A stretch of DNA of 64,000 nucleotides from AC-32 sp963728765 (GTDB lineage: Bacteria > Actinomycetota > Thermoleophilia > Gaiellales > Gaiellaceae). This document shows positions 11,454 through 19,997 of the stretch, piece after piece. The stretch spans positions 62,001-126,000 of the forward strand of contig CAVSKX010000005.1 of the NCBI GenBank assembly GCA_963728765.1. The letters run 5' to 3'. Both the position numbers and the translations under genes were made by a program. Within the stretch, counting starts at the first letter, position 1, and each line of letters starts with the position of its first letter. The notes beneath the pieces were generated by a model. That model did not search any database and was not told where the DNA came from. It saw only the letters and a program-made list of their open reading frames with translations.

Positions 11454-11716
11454 CAGCCCGTCGAGTAAGGAAGGAGCGCCATTTCGCGGGCCCGCTTCAC
11501 GGCCAGCGCGACCTGCCGCTGGTGGCGGCGGCAGGCGCCCGTGATCCGGCGGGATCGGATCTTGCCCTTCTCCGACACGTAGCGCCGGAGCTGGTTGGCG
11601 TTCTTGTAGTCGACTTCCTCGATCTTCTCGCGGCAGAAGTAGCAGTTGCGCTTGCGGATCGGCCCGCCGGGTGCCGGCCGGCCCTTGCGCTGCTGTCGCT
11701 GGTCTCGCTGCGCCAT
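11453..11716 (-). CDS. rpsR: 30S ribosomal protein bS18
   Basis: The 87-residue protein binds 16S rRNA with bS6. It has the family core KNCYF-type RKRNCYFCREKIEEVDYKN, then LRRYVSEKGKIRSRRITG and RHQRQVALAVKRAREMALLPY. NCYFC keeps the Cys pair, but a full four-cysteine zinc set is missing. Stop and start codons overlap by one base with ssb upstream and rplI downstream. Confidence 0.97.
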   Translation of the reverse strand: MAQRDQRQQRKGRPAPGGPIRKRNCYFCREKIEEVDYKNANQLRRYVSEKGKIRSRRITGACRRHQRQVALAVKRAREMALLPYSTG

Positions 11717-12150
11717 CAGAACGGAATGTCGTCGTCGGCAGCTGAGCTGCCGAAGTCTGCGTTCTCGGCCTGCGCGCCGCTCGGGACGAACTGCGGCTGG
11801 CCGCCCTCGGCATCCTGCCGCCCGCCGAGGAACTGGACGCTGTCGGCGATGATCTCCACCGCCTGGCGCTTCGAGCCGTCCTGCGCCTCCCACTCGCGCC
11901 ACTCCAGCCGTCCGTCGATCCCGACGGGGCGACCCTTCGAGAGGTACTGCGCGCAGTTCTCGCCCTGGTTGCCCCAGACGGTGACGTCGAAGTAGTTCGG
12001 CTTCTCCGTCCACTCGCCGGTCTGGCTGTCCTTGCGGCGGGTGTTGACGGCGACACGCAGGCTGCAGACGGCCATGCCGCTCGGCGTGTGCCGCAGCTCG
12101 GGGTCGCGAGTCAGGTTCCCGACCAGGACGACGCGGTTGATGTTGGCCAT
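11716..12150 (-). CDS. ssb: Single-stranded DNA-binding protein
   Basis: The 144-residue protein starts MANINRVVLVGNLTRDPELR, with an OB fold to about residue 105, a short disordered linker, and the acidic tip DDDIPF that recruits repair and replication proteins. It sits in the usual rpsF-ssb-rpsR order and overlaps rpsF and rpsR by one base each. Confidence 0.97.
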   Translation of the reverse strand: MANINRVVLVGNLTRDPELRHTPSGMAVCSLRVAVNTRRKDSQTGEWTEKPNYFDVTVWGNQGENCAQYLSKGRPVGIDGRLEWREWEAQDGSKRQAVEIIADSVQFLGGRQDAEGGQPQFVPSGAQAENADFGSSAADDDIPF

Positions 12151-12542
12151 TACTCCCTCTCCTCTCCGGCGCTCTTGGTTCCTGCATCCTGCCGCGCAGC
12201 GGCGGCTGCCGCTACCGGCTCTTCGGGCGCAGGCTCGGGCGGGCGCGTCGAGGCGCCCTGGACGCGGCGTACCGCCATGTGGCGCATCACGCCGTCCGTG
12301 ATCTTGAGGACGCGCGAGATCTCCTCGAGCGTCGCGGGCTCGGCGGCGAAGGTGAGCAGGTGGTACGCGCCCTCGCCCTTGTGGTCGATCTCGTAGGCCA
12401 GGCGGCGCCGGCCCCAGGGCTCGTGCTTGTCGAAGGTGCCGCCGTCGCGCTCGATCGCCTCTCGCGCGCGTGTGACGATCTCCGTCTGCCGCTCCTCGGG
12501 CAGCTCGGGATCGAGCATGAGCAGGATTTCGTAGTCGGTCAC
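12150..12542 (-). CDS. rpsF: 30S ribosomal protein bS6
   Basis: The 130-residue protein has the bS6 fold: MTDYEILLMLDPELPEE, then LAYEIDHKGEGAYHLLTF and ending KITDGVMRHMAVR, followed by an Ala/Pro/Glu tail of about 35 residues. The GTG start at 12542 is preceded by a GGGAGG ribosome site. It is the first gene of rpsF-ssb-rpsR-rplI-dnaB. Confidence 0.96.
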   Translation of the reverse strand: MTDYEILLMLDPELPEERQTEIVTRAREAIERDGGTFDKHEPWGRRRLAYEIDHKGEGAYHLLTFAAEPATLEEISRVLKITDGVMRHMAVRRVQGASTRPPEPAPEEPVAAAAAARQDAGTKSAGEERE

Positions 12543-12653
12543 GCTCCCGATACCTCCCTTCCTTCGGTCTTAGGCGGCCTCGCCGGCGGGCGGCGCTCGG
12601 GAGCGAACGACGCGATGGCGAGGCAGGAAGGCGGCCAGTGTAGCATCGGCCTC

Positions 12654-12920
12654 GTGAAGGCCCGGACGGCGTGGTTGGCGGCTCTCTGGCGGCGGGTTCG
12701 CCGCGCTCCGGAGCCCCCGGCCGAGGCCGAGGACCCGCGCGCCGAGGAGCTGCGGCAGAAGCTCGAGGAGTCGCGAGCCGTCGTCGAGGAGCAGCACGAG
12801 GAGGCCGCCTCGCCGGAGACGCCGGTGGACGAGGCCGACGCGTCGGTGGAGGGCCGCCGAGCGGCCGTCCACCAGCGCGCCCGCGCCGCTGCCGACGAGA
12901 TGCGCGACTCCTCGGACTGA
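12654..12920 (+). CDS. Small acidic coiled-coil protein, unknown
   Basis: An 88-residue frame with GTG at 12654. The N-terminus is Trp- and Arg-rich (ARTAWLAALWRRVRRAPEP) and the rest is Glu/Ala/Arg-rich helix (EELRQKLEESRAVVEEQ), ending DEMRDSSD. It could be a short coiled coil. TAGCAT lies 5 bases upstream of the GTG as a possible -10. It converges on the amidase gene with a 1-bp gap. No family recognised. Confidence 0.5.
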   Translation: MKARTAWLAALWRRVRRAPEPPAEAEDPRAEELRQKLEESRAVVEEQHEEAASPETPVDEADASVEGRRAAVHQRARAAADEMRDSSD

Positions 12921-12921
12921 G

Positions 12922-13575
12922 CTAGCGGGGCACGACGGCGGCGACGCCGCGCGCGACCCCGAGCGCCACGCGCTGCTGGTACGCGCTGGTTTTCAGGCGG
13001 CGGGACTCCGTTGGGTTCGTCAGGAGCCCGGTCTCGACCAGCACGGCCGGGACGTTTGCCCAGTTGAAACCGGTCAGGTCGCCGCGCTGGACCACGCCGC
13101 GGTCAGCGCCGCCCGTCGAGCGCACGACCGCCTTCTGCAGCGCCCGGCCGGCGCGCAGGCTCCGCGCGAAGATGTCGTCCGTCCAGCCGCGGTGCCAGGC
13201 CGGCACGAGCGTCGAGACCCCGTGCAGCGATCGGACGGTCGAGCCGTCGGCATGGATCCGCACCATCAGCGCCGCGTGCCGCCTGTTGCAGAACCGGGCG
13301 CGGGCGATGTTGCCGTTGCCGTCGCCGAGGTGGATCGTCGGGCCGGTCCGCGTCATCGCGACGCGGTAGCCGCGCCCGAGCAGCAGCCGCCGCGCCCGGC
13401 GTGCGATAGCCAGCGCTACCGCCGCCTCGCCGGCCGCCCCGCCGCCGTCCTTGATCTTCAGCGTCCGCGACCCTGGTCCGATCGGCTCGAGCTGTCGCCC
13501 CACGGCCGGCGGCGTCCCGTGCCCGGGGTCGAGGCAGACGAGCGGTGGTGGCGCGGCCGTGACCGGCGCGATCAC
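12922..13575 (-). CDS. N-acetylmuramoyl-L-alanine amidase (Amidase_3 type)
   Basis: Zinc amidase that cuts peptidoglycan between MurNAc and the stem peptide. The 217-residue protein has the Amidase_3 motifs: CLDPGHG (first zinc His), RIHADG (second zinc His) and the end segment PAVLVETGLLTNPTES with the catalytic Glu. There is no classic signal peptide from GTG at 13575; the N-terminus is only MIAPVTAAPPP. The start overlaps the esterase stop (GTGA), so translation is coupled. Confidence 0.88.
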   Translation of the reverse strand: MIAPVTAAPPPLVCLDPGHGTPPAVGRQLEPIGPGSRTLKIKDGGGAAGEAAVALAIARRARRLLLGRGYRVAMTRTGPTIHLGDGNGNIARARFCNRRHAALMVRIHADGSTVRSLHGVSTLVPAWHRGWTDDIFARSLRAGRALQKAVVRSTGGADRGVVQRGDLTGFNWANVPAVLVETGLLTNPTESRRLKTSAYQQRVALGVARGVAAVVPR

Positions 13576-14594
13576 GAGAGCCGCTCGGCCAGGTACTTCA
13601 GGCCCAGCGGATAGCGGTACTCGATCGCCGAGTGCGTCGCGTCGAAGAGCTCGAAGAAGTAGTCGGTGACGCCCTGGGCCTCGACCTCCCGCCGGAACGC
13701 TTCCGCGCCGAGGTCGAGGAAGAACTGGTCGCGCTTGCCGCAGTCGATGTAGATCGCGCGCAGCGACCGGAGGGCGTCGCCTCGCTCACTCGCCATCCGC
13801 ACCGGATCCCACGCGAGCCAGCGCTCCCACACCTCCGGCTGCAGCTCGCCGGTGTCGGTGTCATACGGCAGCTGCACCGTCCCGTCCTCGTTCGCCGAGT
13901 AGCACGCGGCCATGCACCAGTCGTTGAGCAGCGTCGCGTCGGAATCCTTCGCGAACGCGGGCCGCGAGCGGAAGTCCTCCCAGAACTTGTCGAACGAGCC
14001 CCCGTACTTGTCCCGGAGCGTCCGCACCGACCTGCGGAAGTCGGGCAGGTAGCACATCTCGAACAGGGCGTCGCCCGCGTGCGTCGCCATCCCGCCGAAC
14101 ACGTCCGGCCGCAGCATCGGGTTGACCATCGCGCCGTAGCCGCCGCTCGACTTGCCCGCGATCCCGCGGTGCGCCGCCTCGGGCAGCGTCCGGTAGCGCT
14201 CGTCCACGAACGGCACGAGCTCGTCGACGATGTGGGTGTGGTAGCGGCCGGTCCCGGGCGAGTCGATGAACTGGCTGCCGCCGAGCGACGTCCACGCGTC
14301 GACCCAGACCAGGATCGCCGGCGGCGACTCGCCCTTCGCGAACAGCTCGTCGGCGAGCTCGGGGAAGTTGCGCCGGAACGCGGTCCGGTTGCGCCACATG
14401 TCGAGCTGGCCCGTCAGCCCCTGGATCATGTAGATCGAGGGGTAGCGGCGCTCCTCGTCCTCGTCGTAGCCCGGCGGCAGGTAGACCCAGAGCGGCCGCA
14501 CGTGCGGGTCGCCGAGCGCGTTGTCCTTCAGCACCTCGCTCTCGAAGGCGTGCTCCTCGAACCGTCCCGCGACCTCGTACGACCAGGGCTCCAC
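13572..14594 (-). CDS. Putative esterase (esterase D/PF00756-like alpha/beta hydrolase)
   Basis: A 340-residue alpha/beta hydrolase. The nucleophile elbow is GKSSGGYGA (GxSxG), the likely acid is in DCGKRDQFF, and the His is in FDATHSAIEYR. The N-terminal RPLWVYLPPGYDEDE is typical of PF00756 esterases. The start is uncertain. GTG at 14594 gives the full domain, but it touches a 13-bp perfect hairpin (14593-14620). The substrate is unknown. It is coupled to the downstream amidase, which could hint at envelope work. Confidence 0.85.
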   Translation of the reverse strand: MEPWSYEVAGRFEEHAFESEVLKDNALGDPHVRPLWVYLPPGYDEDEERRYPSIYMIQGLTGQLDMWRNRTAFRRNFPELADELFAKGESPPAILVWVDAWTSLGGSQFIDSPGTGRYHTHIVDELVPFVDERYRTLPEAAHRGIAGKSSGGYGAMVNPMLRPDVFGGMATHAGDALFEMCYLPDFRRSVRTLRDKYGGSFDKFWEDFRSRPAFAKDSDATLLNDWCMAACYSANEDGTVQLPYDTDTGELQPEVWERWLAWDPVRMASERGDALRSLRAIYIDCGKRDQFFLDLGAEAFRREVEAQGVTDYFFELFDATHSAIEYRYPLGLKYLAERLS

Positions 14595-14656
14595 TACGGC
14601 ACCGCTTGCGGTGCCGTAGTCGGGACACGTGGGCTCTGCCCGCGTGTCCGTCTGAA
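14593..14656. repeat. Double hairpin at the esterase start, including repeat family A copy 2
   Basis: 14593-14605 (actacggcaccgc) pairs perfectly with 14608-14620 around TT. Next to it, ggacacg...cgtgtcc closes a second hairpin around gggctctgccc. The second hairpin belongs to the same family as 8658-8695 and 44049-44096. Confidence 0.6.
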
Positions 14657-14704
14657 CTGACCGGTCAACACGTCTGAACTCACCACAGCGGCCACAAGGG
14701 GATG

Positions 14705-15682
14705 CTATGCGGCGGCAGGAGCCGGCGTGACCGGCAGGCCTTCGCGCTCGAGCAGCTGCCGCAGCATCGCTGCGTTCACGGGCGCCTGCGCCACCTCCGT
14801 GCCCTCCTCGGCCGGGCTGTCGAGGCTCGGCAGGCCGGGCATCGTCGAGCGGCCGTTGTTGTTGAACATCGCGTAGACGTTCTCCGCGCCGCCGCTCAGC
14901 TCGGCGAGCGGGCCGACCCACTCGCCCAGCTCGTCTTCCGAGTAGAGGTAGTCGAAGCGCTCGGCCGCGCTGCCGGTGCGCTTGTTCCAGGTCTCCGCGT
15001 TACGCCCGTGAAAGCGGACGTACGCGGTCGGGGTCGTCGCGGCCACCACCGTCGGGGAAACGTTGCGCGCGCCGCTCCGCGGGGCGTCGACGATCACGTA
15101 CGTCATGTGGTGGCTTTCGAGAAAGGCGAGCGTCTCGCGGCGGTTCTCGTCGTCGAGCCAGCTCGCGTGGCGGAACTCGACGAGCATCTCGTCGCCGCCG
15201 AGCTGCTCCTGCGCCCACTCGAGGTACTCGAGCGAGTACGGCTTGAAGACGACGTAGGGCGGGAGCTGCATCAGGATCCCGCCGAGCTTCCGGCTCTCGC
15301 GCAGCGGCGAGAGCGCGTCGTGGAAGCGCTTGAAGATCTCGGCCCGGAACTCGCGCGACGGGCGCTCCACGCGGCCGCGCTTGTCGAGCGGCGCCTCCGC
15401 GCGCAGGTCGGTCGGCAGCTGCTCCACCTTCACCGGATGGCGCGTCATCACACCGAAGGCCTTCACGTGCATGACGAACCCCTCGGGCGTCCGCTCGGCC
15501 CAGTGGTGCACCATGTGCTCGTCGGGGAGCCGGTAGTACGTCGAGTTCGCCTCGACCACGTCGAAGCGGTCGGTGTAGTAGCGCAGGCGTTCCTCGGCGC
15601 CCTTGATCTGCGGCGGATAGAAGTACTTCGTCAGCGACTCGTCGGCCCAGGAGCACGTGCCGATACGAATCGCCGCAGGCAT
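14705..15682 (-). CDS. DUF72 (YecE-like) family protein
   Basis: A 325-residue protein of the DUF72 TIM-barrel family, function unknown. Typical segments are RIGTCSWADESL at the N-terminus, YYTDRFDVVEANSTYY, GGILMQLPP, EFRHASWLDD and TAYVRFHGRN. The ATG at 15682 fits the family start. It is not obviously in an operon. Confidence 0.9.
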   Translation of the reverse strand: MPAAIRIGTCSWADESLTKYFYPPQIKGAEERLRYYTDRFDVVEANSTYYRLPDEHMVHHWAERTPEGFVMHVKAFGVMTRHPVKVEQLPTDLRAEAPLDKRGRVERPSREFRAEIFKRFHDALSPLRESRKLGGILMQLPPYVVFKPYSLEYLEWAQEQLGGDEMLVEFRHASWLDDENRRETLAFLESHHMTYVIVDAPRSGARNVSPTVVAATTPTAYVRFHGRNAETWNKRTGSAAERFDYLYSEDELGEWVGPLAELSGGAENVYAMFNNNGRSTMPGLPSLDSPAEEGTEVAQAPVNAAMLRQLLEREGLPVTPAPAAA

Positions 15683-15736
15683 GCCGCGATCGTACGTCAG
15701 GGCAGTCGGCTTATGACCGGCGCGACCGGTGCGCGC

Positions 15737-15940
15737 CTAGTTGAAGTCGCCCATCCGGTTGAGGTCGTCCGGCCTCTCGCCGATGCGCCCCGCGACGCGG
15801 TTGTCGGCCCCGCGGTCCCAACGGTCTTCGTGCTCGAGTGCGCGCTCTGCGTCAGATTCGCCGGCCTCTTCCTCGACTTGCTTGATTCTGTCGGCGTCCG
15901 CCTTCCGGCGCCGCTCTTCCCACCACGATCGAATGCTCAT
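15737..15940 (-). CDS. Small charged hypothetical protein
   Basis: A 67-residue frame with ATG at 15940, starting MSIRSWWEERRRKADADRIK and ending NRVAGRIGERPDDLNRMGDFN. It is very rich in Arg, Asp and Glu, with no membrane segment. It ends 54 bp upstream of the DUF72 gene on the same strand. I do not recognise it. Confidence 0.55.
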   Translation of the reverse strand: MSIRSWWEERRRKADADRIKQVEEEAGESDAERALEHEDRWDRGADNRVAGRIGERPDDLNRMGDFN

Positions 15941-16156
15941 GGGTGCAGATGCTACCTCACCCCGTTTCGAAATCGAGGCGCGCGGTAGGTGGACGGGGTC
16001 GCGGTCGGCTACCGGCCGGCCACGCGAATGCAACGACGGGGGAGGAGACCTGAGCCGTCGGGTCACCAGATCGTTGCTGCGGCCGAAGCGCCCGGGGATT
16101 GGCTCCGAGTCGGAGCCCCTCACCCGTTGGACGCTGAACCCACGAGAGGAGGACCG

Positions 16157-18526
16157 ATGAGTCGCCTGTCGACGGCCGTCGTCGTCCTGCTCGCCGCGCT
16201 CGTCATCGCGACCCTCGCGGTGACCGCGGCGCCAGGCGCCGGCCGGCCGCTGTACCTGAACTCGCACGCGGGGATCAACGCCCGCGTGAACGACCTGCTC
16301 CACCGTATGACGCTGGAGGAGAAGGTCGGCCAGATGGACCAGATCGTGATCGGCAAGCTGCGAGACACGACCCCGCCGGCCAACGGCGACTGCAACAACG
16401 CGGGCGGAAACAACGACCCGCTGCAGACGACCTGTCTCCAGCGCACCCTGATCGACTACAAGACCGGCTCGATCCTGTCGGGCGGGACCGACAATCCGAC
16501 CGACAACACCGGCAAGGGCTGGGCCGAGCAGTACAACACGATCCAGCACTACGCGGTCGAGCACTCGCGCCTGCACATTCCGGTGATCTACGGCGTCGAC
16601 GCGGTGCACGGCTTCGGCCACCCGACCCGGGCGACGCTCTTCCCGCAGTCGATCGGGATGGGCGCGACCTGGGACACCGGGCTCGCCGAAGCTGCGGGAG
16701 CCGCGACGAAGCGGCAGCTGCTCGCGACGGGCGGCAACTGGAACTTCGCGCCGGTGCAGGACCTCGCGCGTGACAACCGCTGGGGCCGCTACTACGAGAC
16801 CTGGGCCGAGCAGCCCGCGCTCGCGGCGGCGCTCGGCGCGGCAAACATCCGCGGCATCCAGGGCGGCGGCTTCGACTCGCCGCAGGTGGCCGCGACGGTG
16901 AAGCACTTCGCGGGCTACTCGCAGTCGATCAACGGCCACGACCGCGTCGAGGCCCAGCTGCCGATCCGCTACCTGCAGGACATCTTCCTGCCCTCCTACG
17001 CAGGTGGGATCGACGCCGGAGCCGCGACCGTGATGGTCGACTCCGGCTCGATCAACAACGTCCCGGCCACGTCGTCGCACTTCCTGCTCACGGAGGAGCT
17101 GCGGCAACGGCTCGGGTTCAAGGGCGTCGTGATCAGCGACTACGGCGACGTGCCGGCGCTGCAGACGGCGTACCACGTCGCGGCCGACTTCCCGACCGCG
17201 ATCGCCAAGGCCGTGAACGCGGGGGTCGATGTCAGCATGACCCCGTTCGACTACGTCGGCTGGAACAACGGCCTGATCCAGGACGTCCACCGCGGGCTCG
17301 TCTCCGAGCGGCGGATCGACCAGTCGGTGAAGCGGATCCTGAGGCTGAAGTTCCAGCTCGGCCTGTTCGACCACCCGTACGTCGACCCGAACGCAGCGGA
17401 CGCTGCCGTCGAAGCCAACCGCGACCTCGCGAAGAGGGCTGCCGACGAGTCGATCACCCTGCTGCGCAACCAGAGCAACCTGCTCCCGCTCTCGACGACC
17501 GCCAGGCTCGTCGTCACCGGCCCCGGCGCTGACTCGGTAACGCGCCAGCTGGGCGGCTGGAGCGTGAGCTGGCAGGGCGTGTTCGACCCGGGCAACCACG
17601 TCTGCTGCATGGGCCCGCCCGACCAGATCCCGCCGGCCACCACGGTGCTGGAGGGCCTCCAGGCGGCAGACCCGAACGTCGTCTCCGCGCCCGATCAGGC
17701 CTCTGCGGTCGCGGCGATGGCCTCGGCCGACGCGGGGGTCGTCGTGGTGGGCGAGCGTGCGTACGCGGAGGGTCTCGGCGACCGGGCGGATCCGGTGCTC
17801 CCCGCCGACCAGCAGGCGCTGATCGCCGCGCTCGAGGCGACCGGCAAGCCGGTGATCATCGTCGTGATCGCCGGCCGGCCGCTCGGGTTCGGTCCGGACT
17901 CGATCGTCAACGGGTCCGGCGCGATCCTGATGGCCTACCTGCCCGGCACCGAGGGCGGCTCTGCCGTCGCCGACGTGCTCTTCGGTCGCGTCAACCCGAG
18001 CGGCCACCTGCCGGTGACGTGGCCGTCGGCGTCCGACCACAACGCCGGCGACTTCGACAGCGGCGGCGCGTCAACCCCGGGCGACGAGCCGAAGTTCTTC
18101 GACCAGCTGCCCGGCACGAACTCGGGCCAGGGCTCCGGGTACAACCCGCGCTGGCCGTTCGGCTTCGGCCTCTCGTACACGACGTTTGCGACGAGCGGCC
18201 TGTCGGTGACGGGCTCGGTCTCGCGTCACGGGACTGCGACGGCGACTTTCACCGTCGCGAACACCGGCTCCCGCGCGGGCACGACGGTCGTGCCGGTCTA
18301 CGTGAGCCAGCCGGTGAGCACGCTCGTCGTGCCGCCGCAGCGGCTCGTCGGCTGGGCGAGGGTCACGCTCGACCCGGGCCAGTCGAGGTCCGTCGAGGTG
18401 ACGTTCCCGGCCTCCGAGCTCGCCGTCACGACCGGCGACATCGAGGCCTCTGGGCCTCGCGCCGTCGAGCGGGGCTCGTACCAGGTGCACGTCGGCTCGA
18501 TGAGCGCCGACTTCACGATTCACTGA
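16157..18526 (+). CDS. Secreted glycoside hydrolase family 3 beta-glucosidase-like enzyme
   Basis: A 789-residue exported GH3 enzyme that removes beta-linked sugars from glycosides or oligosaccharides. Order: signal peptide (residues 1-25), the GH3 barrel with MTLEEKVGQMDQ, VIYGVDAVHGFGHP and the nucleophile in VISDYGD (Asp328), the second GH3 domain (SITLLRNQ to YLPGTEGG), and a C-terminal fibronectin-III-like domain. GAGAGGAGGACC before the ATG at 16157 is a good ribosome site. A terminator follows. This carbohydrate-degrading gene stands alone. Confidence 0.93.
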   Translation: MSRLSTAVVVLLAALVIATLAVTAAPGAGRPLYLNSHAGINARVNDLLHRMTLEEKVGQMDQIVIGKLRDTTPPANGDCNNAGGNNDPLQTTCLQRTLIDYKTGSILSGGTDNPTDNTGKGWAEQYNTIQHYAVEHSRLHIPVIYGVDAVHGFGHPTRATLFPQSIGMGATWDTGLAEAAGAATKRQLLATGGNWNFAPVQDLARDNRWGRYYETWAEQPALAAALGAANIRGIQGGGFDSPQVAATVKHFAGYSQSINGHDRVEAQLPIRYLQDIFLPSYAGGIDAGAATVMVDSGSINNVPATSSHFLLTEELRQRLGFKGVVISDYGDVPALQTAYHVAADFPTAIAKAVNAGVDVSMTPFDYVGWNNGLIQDVHRGLVSERRIDQSVKRILRLKFQLGLFDHPYVDPNAADAAVEANRDLAKRAADESITLLRNQSNLLPLSTTARLVVTGPGADSVTRQLGGWSVSWQGVFDPGNHVCCMGPPDQIPPATTVLEGLQAADPNVVSAPDQASAVAAMASADAGVVVVGERAYAEGLGDRADPVLPADQQALIAALEATGKPVIIVVIAGRPLGFGPDSIVNGSGAILMAYLPGTEGGSAVADVLFGRVNPSGHLPVTWPSASDHNAGDFDSGGASTPGDEPKFFDQLPGTNSGQGSGYNPRWPFGFGLSYTTFATSGLSVTGSVSRHGTATATFTVANTGSRAGTTVVPVYVSQPVSTLVVPPQRLVGWARVTLDPGQSRSVEVTFPASELAVTTGDIEASGPRAVERGSYQVHVGSMSADFTIH

Positions 18527-18534
18527 GCCTTTCG

Positions 18535-18563
18535 GGGGAGGCGGGCCCGGCGCCCGCCTCCCC
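18535..18563 (+). terminator. Hairpin terminator after the GH3 gene
   Basis: ggggaggcggg at 18535-18545 pairs perfectly with cccgcctcccc at 18553-18563, starting 9 bases after the stop. No long T-tract. Confidence 0.65.
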
Positions 18564-18722
18564 GGCTCAGAGACCGGTCGAGACCTTTGGATTGCCGGAC
18601 CTAGCCGTAGTGGAGTGATCTCCCCGCCCGATCCCGCTCACGGTGCGACGCGGGTGAAAGGTGACTGCGCCTGGGCAGCCGACGCCGTCGGCGGCCGGCA
18701 GCAGTCGGGGAAGGGGTAAACG

Positions 18723-19643
18723 ATGAAAGCAAAGAAGGTCTGGTGGGTCGCCGCCGCAGGCGTCGCGATCCTCGCGATCAGCTCCACGGCGCTTGCAGGC
18801 TCGATGGTGCAGAACAAGCGCTTCCAGCGGACGTTCGTCTGCGTGAACATGCACAACGGTCTGATCAAGGTCATCTCGCGGCGCCAGCACAACCGGTGTG
18901 CGGCCGGGTGGAAGCGCTACCGCGTGTCCGACCTCTTCGGCAAGGGAATGCGCGGAGCCCGCGGGTTCCGCGGTGCCGCCGGACCGCAGGGGCCTGCCGG
19001 CCCGATGGGCCCGGCCGGCCTGCGCGGCGAGCGCGGCCTGACCGGAGCGCAGGGTGCGGCCGGCCTCGCCGGTCCTGCCGGCGCGATCGGCCCGATGGGC
19101 CCCATGGGCCCGATGGGGCCGCAGGGACTCACCGGCGCGACGGGCGACACCGGCCCTCAGGGGCCGAAGGGTGAGCCCGGAGCCGACGGACAGAACGGCA
19201 CCGCCGGCTCGACCGGCGCCATGGGCCCTGCCGGCCCGATGGGGCCTGCCGGCCCGCAGGGACTCACGGGCGCAACCGGCGAGACCGGCGCGACGGGGTC
19301 TGTCGGCCCGATGGGCCCGCAGGGACAGCAAGGCCCGCAGGGCCCCCAGGGCCCCCAGGGCCCGGCCGGAGCCGACGGCCTGAACGGGTCGGCCGTGGTC
19401 ACCGCGACCGACACGTCGACGGTCGTCGACGCCAACGCGATCGTGACGGCGACGGCAGTCTGTCCGGCGAATCACATCGCGATCTCGGGTGGTTTCCTCG
19501 AGGCCGGCGCGACGTCGCCGAGCGTGATCGAGAGCCATGCAACGGCCGGGTTCGCGGGTTGGGTCTCGAAGGCGAAGACGCAGGGCAACTCTCAGCAGAG
19601 CGTGAGCCTGACCGTCTACGCCTACTGCGTGCCCTCCAACTAA
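18723..19643 (+). CDS. Secreted collagen-like Gly-X-Y repeat protein
   Basis: A 306-residue protein with a signal peptide (residues 1-26, AISSTALAGS), a globular N-region with two Cys (residues 27-74), an uninterrupted run of 50 Gly-X-Y triplets (about residues 75-224) and a C-terminal domain (AVVTATDTSTVV to YCVPSN) with two Cys. The triplets are rich in GPM, GPQ, GPA and GAT, and could form a triple helix, with the C-domain helping trimer formation. A GGAAGGGG ribosome site precedes the ATG and a hairpin follows. Its partner and function are unknown. Confidence 0.88.
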   Translation: MKAKKVWWVAAAGVAILAISSTALAGSMVQNKRFQRTFVCVNMHNGLIKVISRRQHNRCAAGWKRYRVSDLFGKGMRGARGFRGAAGPQGPAGPMGPAGLRGERGLTGAQGAAGLAGPAGAIGPMGPMGPMGPQGLTGATGDTGPQGPKGEPGADGQNGTAGSTGAMGPAGPMGPAGPQGLTGATGETGATGSVGPMGPQGQQGPQGPQGPQGPAGADGLNGSAVVTATDTSTVVDANAIVTATAVCPANHIAISGGFLEAGATSPSVIESHATAGFAGWVSKAKTQGNSQQSVSLTVYAYCVPSN

Positions 19644-19661
19644 GGCACGACGTTTGCAGAG

Positions 19662-19683
19662 GGGGCCGGCTCCGGCCGGCCCC
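19662..19683 (+). terminator. Hairpin terminator after the collagen-like gene
   Basis: ggggccggc at 19662-19670 pairs perfectly with gccggcccc at 19675-19683 around TCCG, 18 bases after the stop. Confidence 0.65.
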
Positions 19684-19689
19684 TCCCGG

Positions 19690-19882
19690 CTACGCGTCGA
19701 TCGTGAGGTGGCCTGGCTGCGACGAGACCAGCTCGAGCCAGGTGCGAATAGCCGGGTACGGCTCGAGGCTGAAGCCGCCCTCGCCGGCGGCGTGCGCGTA
19801 CGCGTAGAGCGCGATGTCCCCCAGCGTCATCGAGCCGCACCTTGTAGCAGTTGCCCGAGACCGGGCTGTCGTACAGGAGCAC
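19690..19882 (-). pseudogene. Glutathione S-transferase remnant (internal deletion)
   Basis: From GTG at 19882 the frame reads MLLYDSPVSGNCYKVRL, the thioredoxin-fold start of a GST. It then jumps, with a frame change, to sequence that reads MTLGDIALYAYAHAAGEGGF and PYPAIRTWLELV, the usual GST C-terminus, stopping at 19690. Roughly 130 codons of the middle are missing, and the 193-bp length is not a multiple of three. Both halves are recognisable, so this is a decayed gene. Confidence 0.8.
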
Positions 19883-19997
19883 TCGCGCAGCCTACGCCGT
19901 CAATCCGCGGTTTCTCGCACTCCGGCTGCAGGTTTCCCCGATGCTCCCGCGCGCTTCTGGGCGAGCGTGTGGGTGAACCTGACGAAAGGAGGCTCCG

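Noticed and set aside
15737..18040. A 767-codon minus-strand frame opposite the GH3 gene
   Set aside because: The plus-strand GH3 protein has clear catalytic motifs; the opposite frame is Arg/Val/Asp-rich filler except for its last 67 codons, which I list separately.
18917..19538. Reverse-strand frames over the collagen-like gene rich in Gly, Pro and Ala
   Set aside because: They are the complement of the Gly-X-Y codons and have no start signal or other domain.
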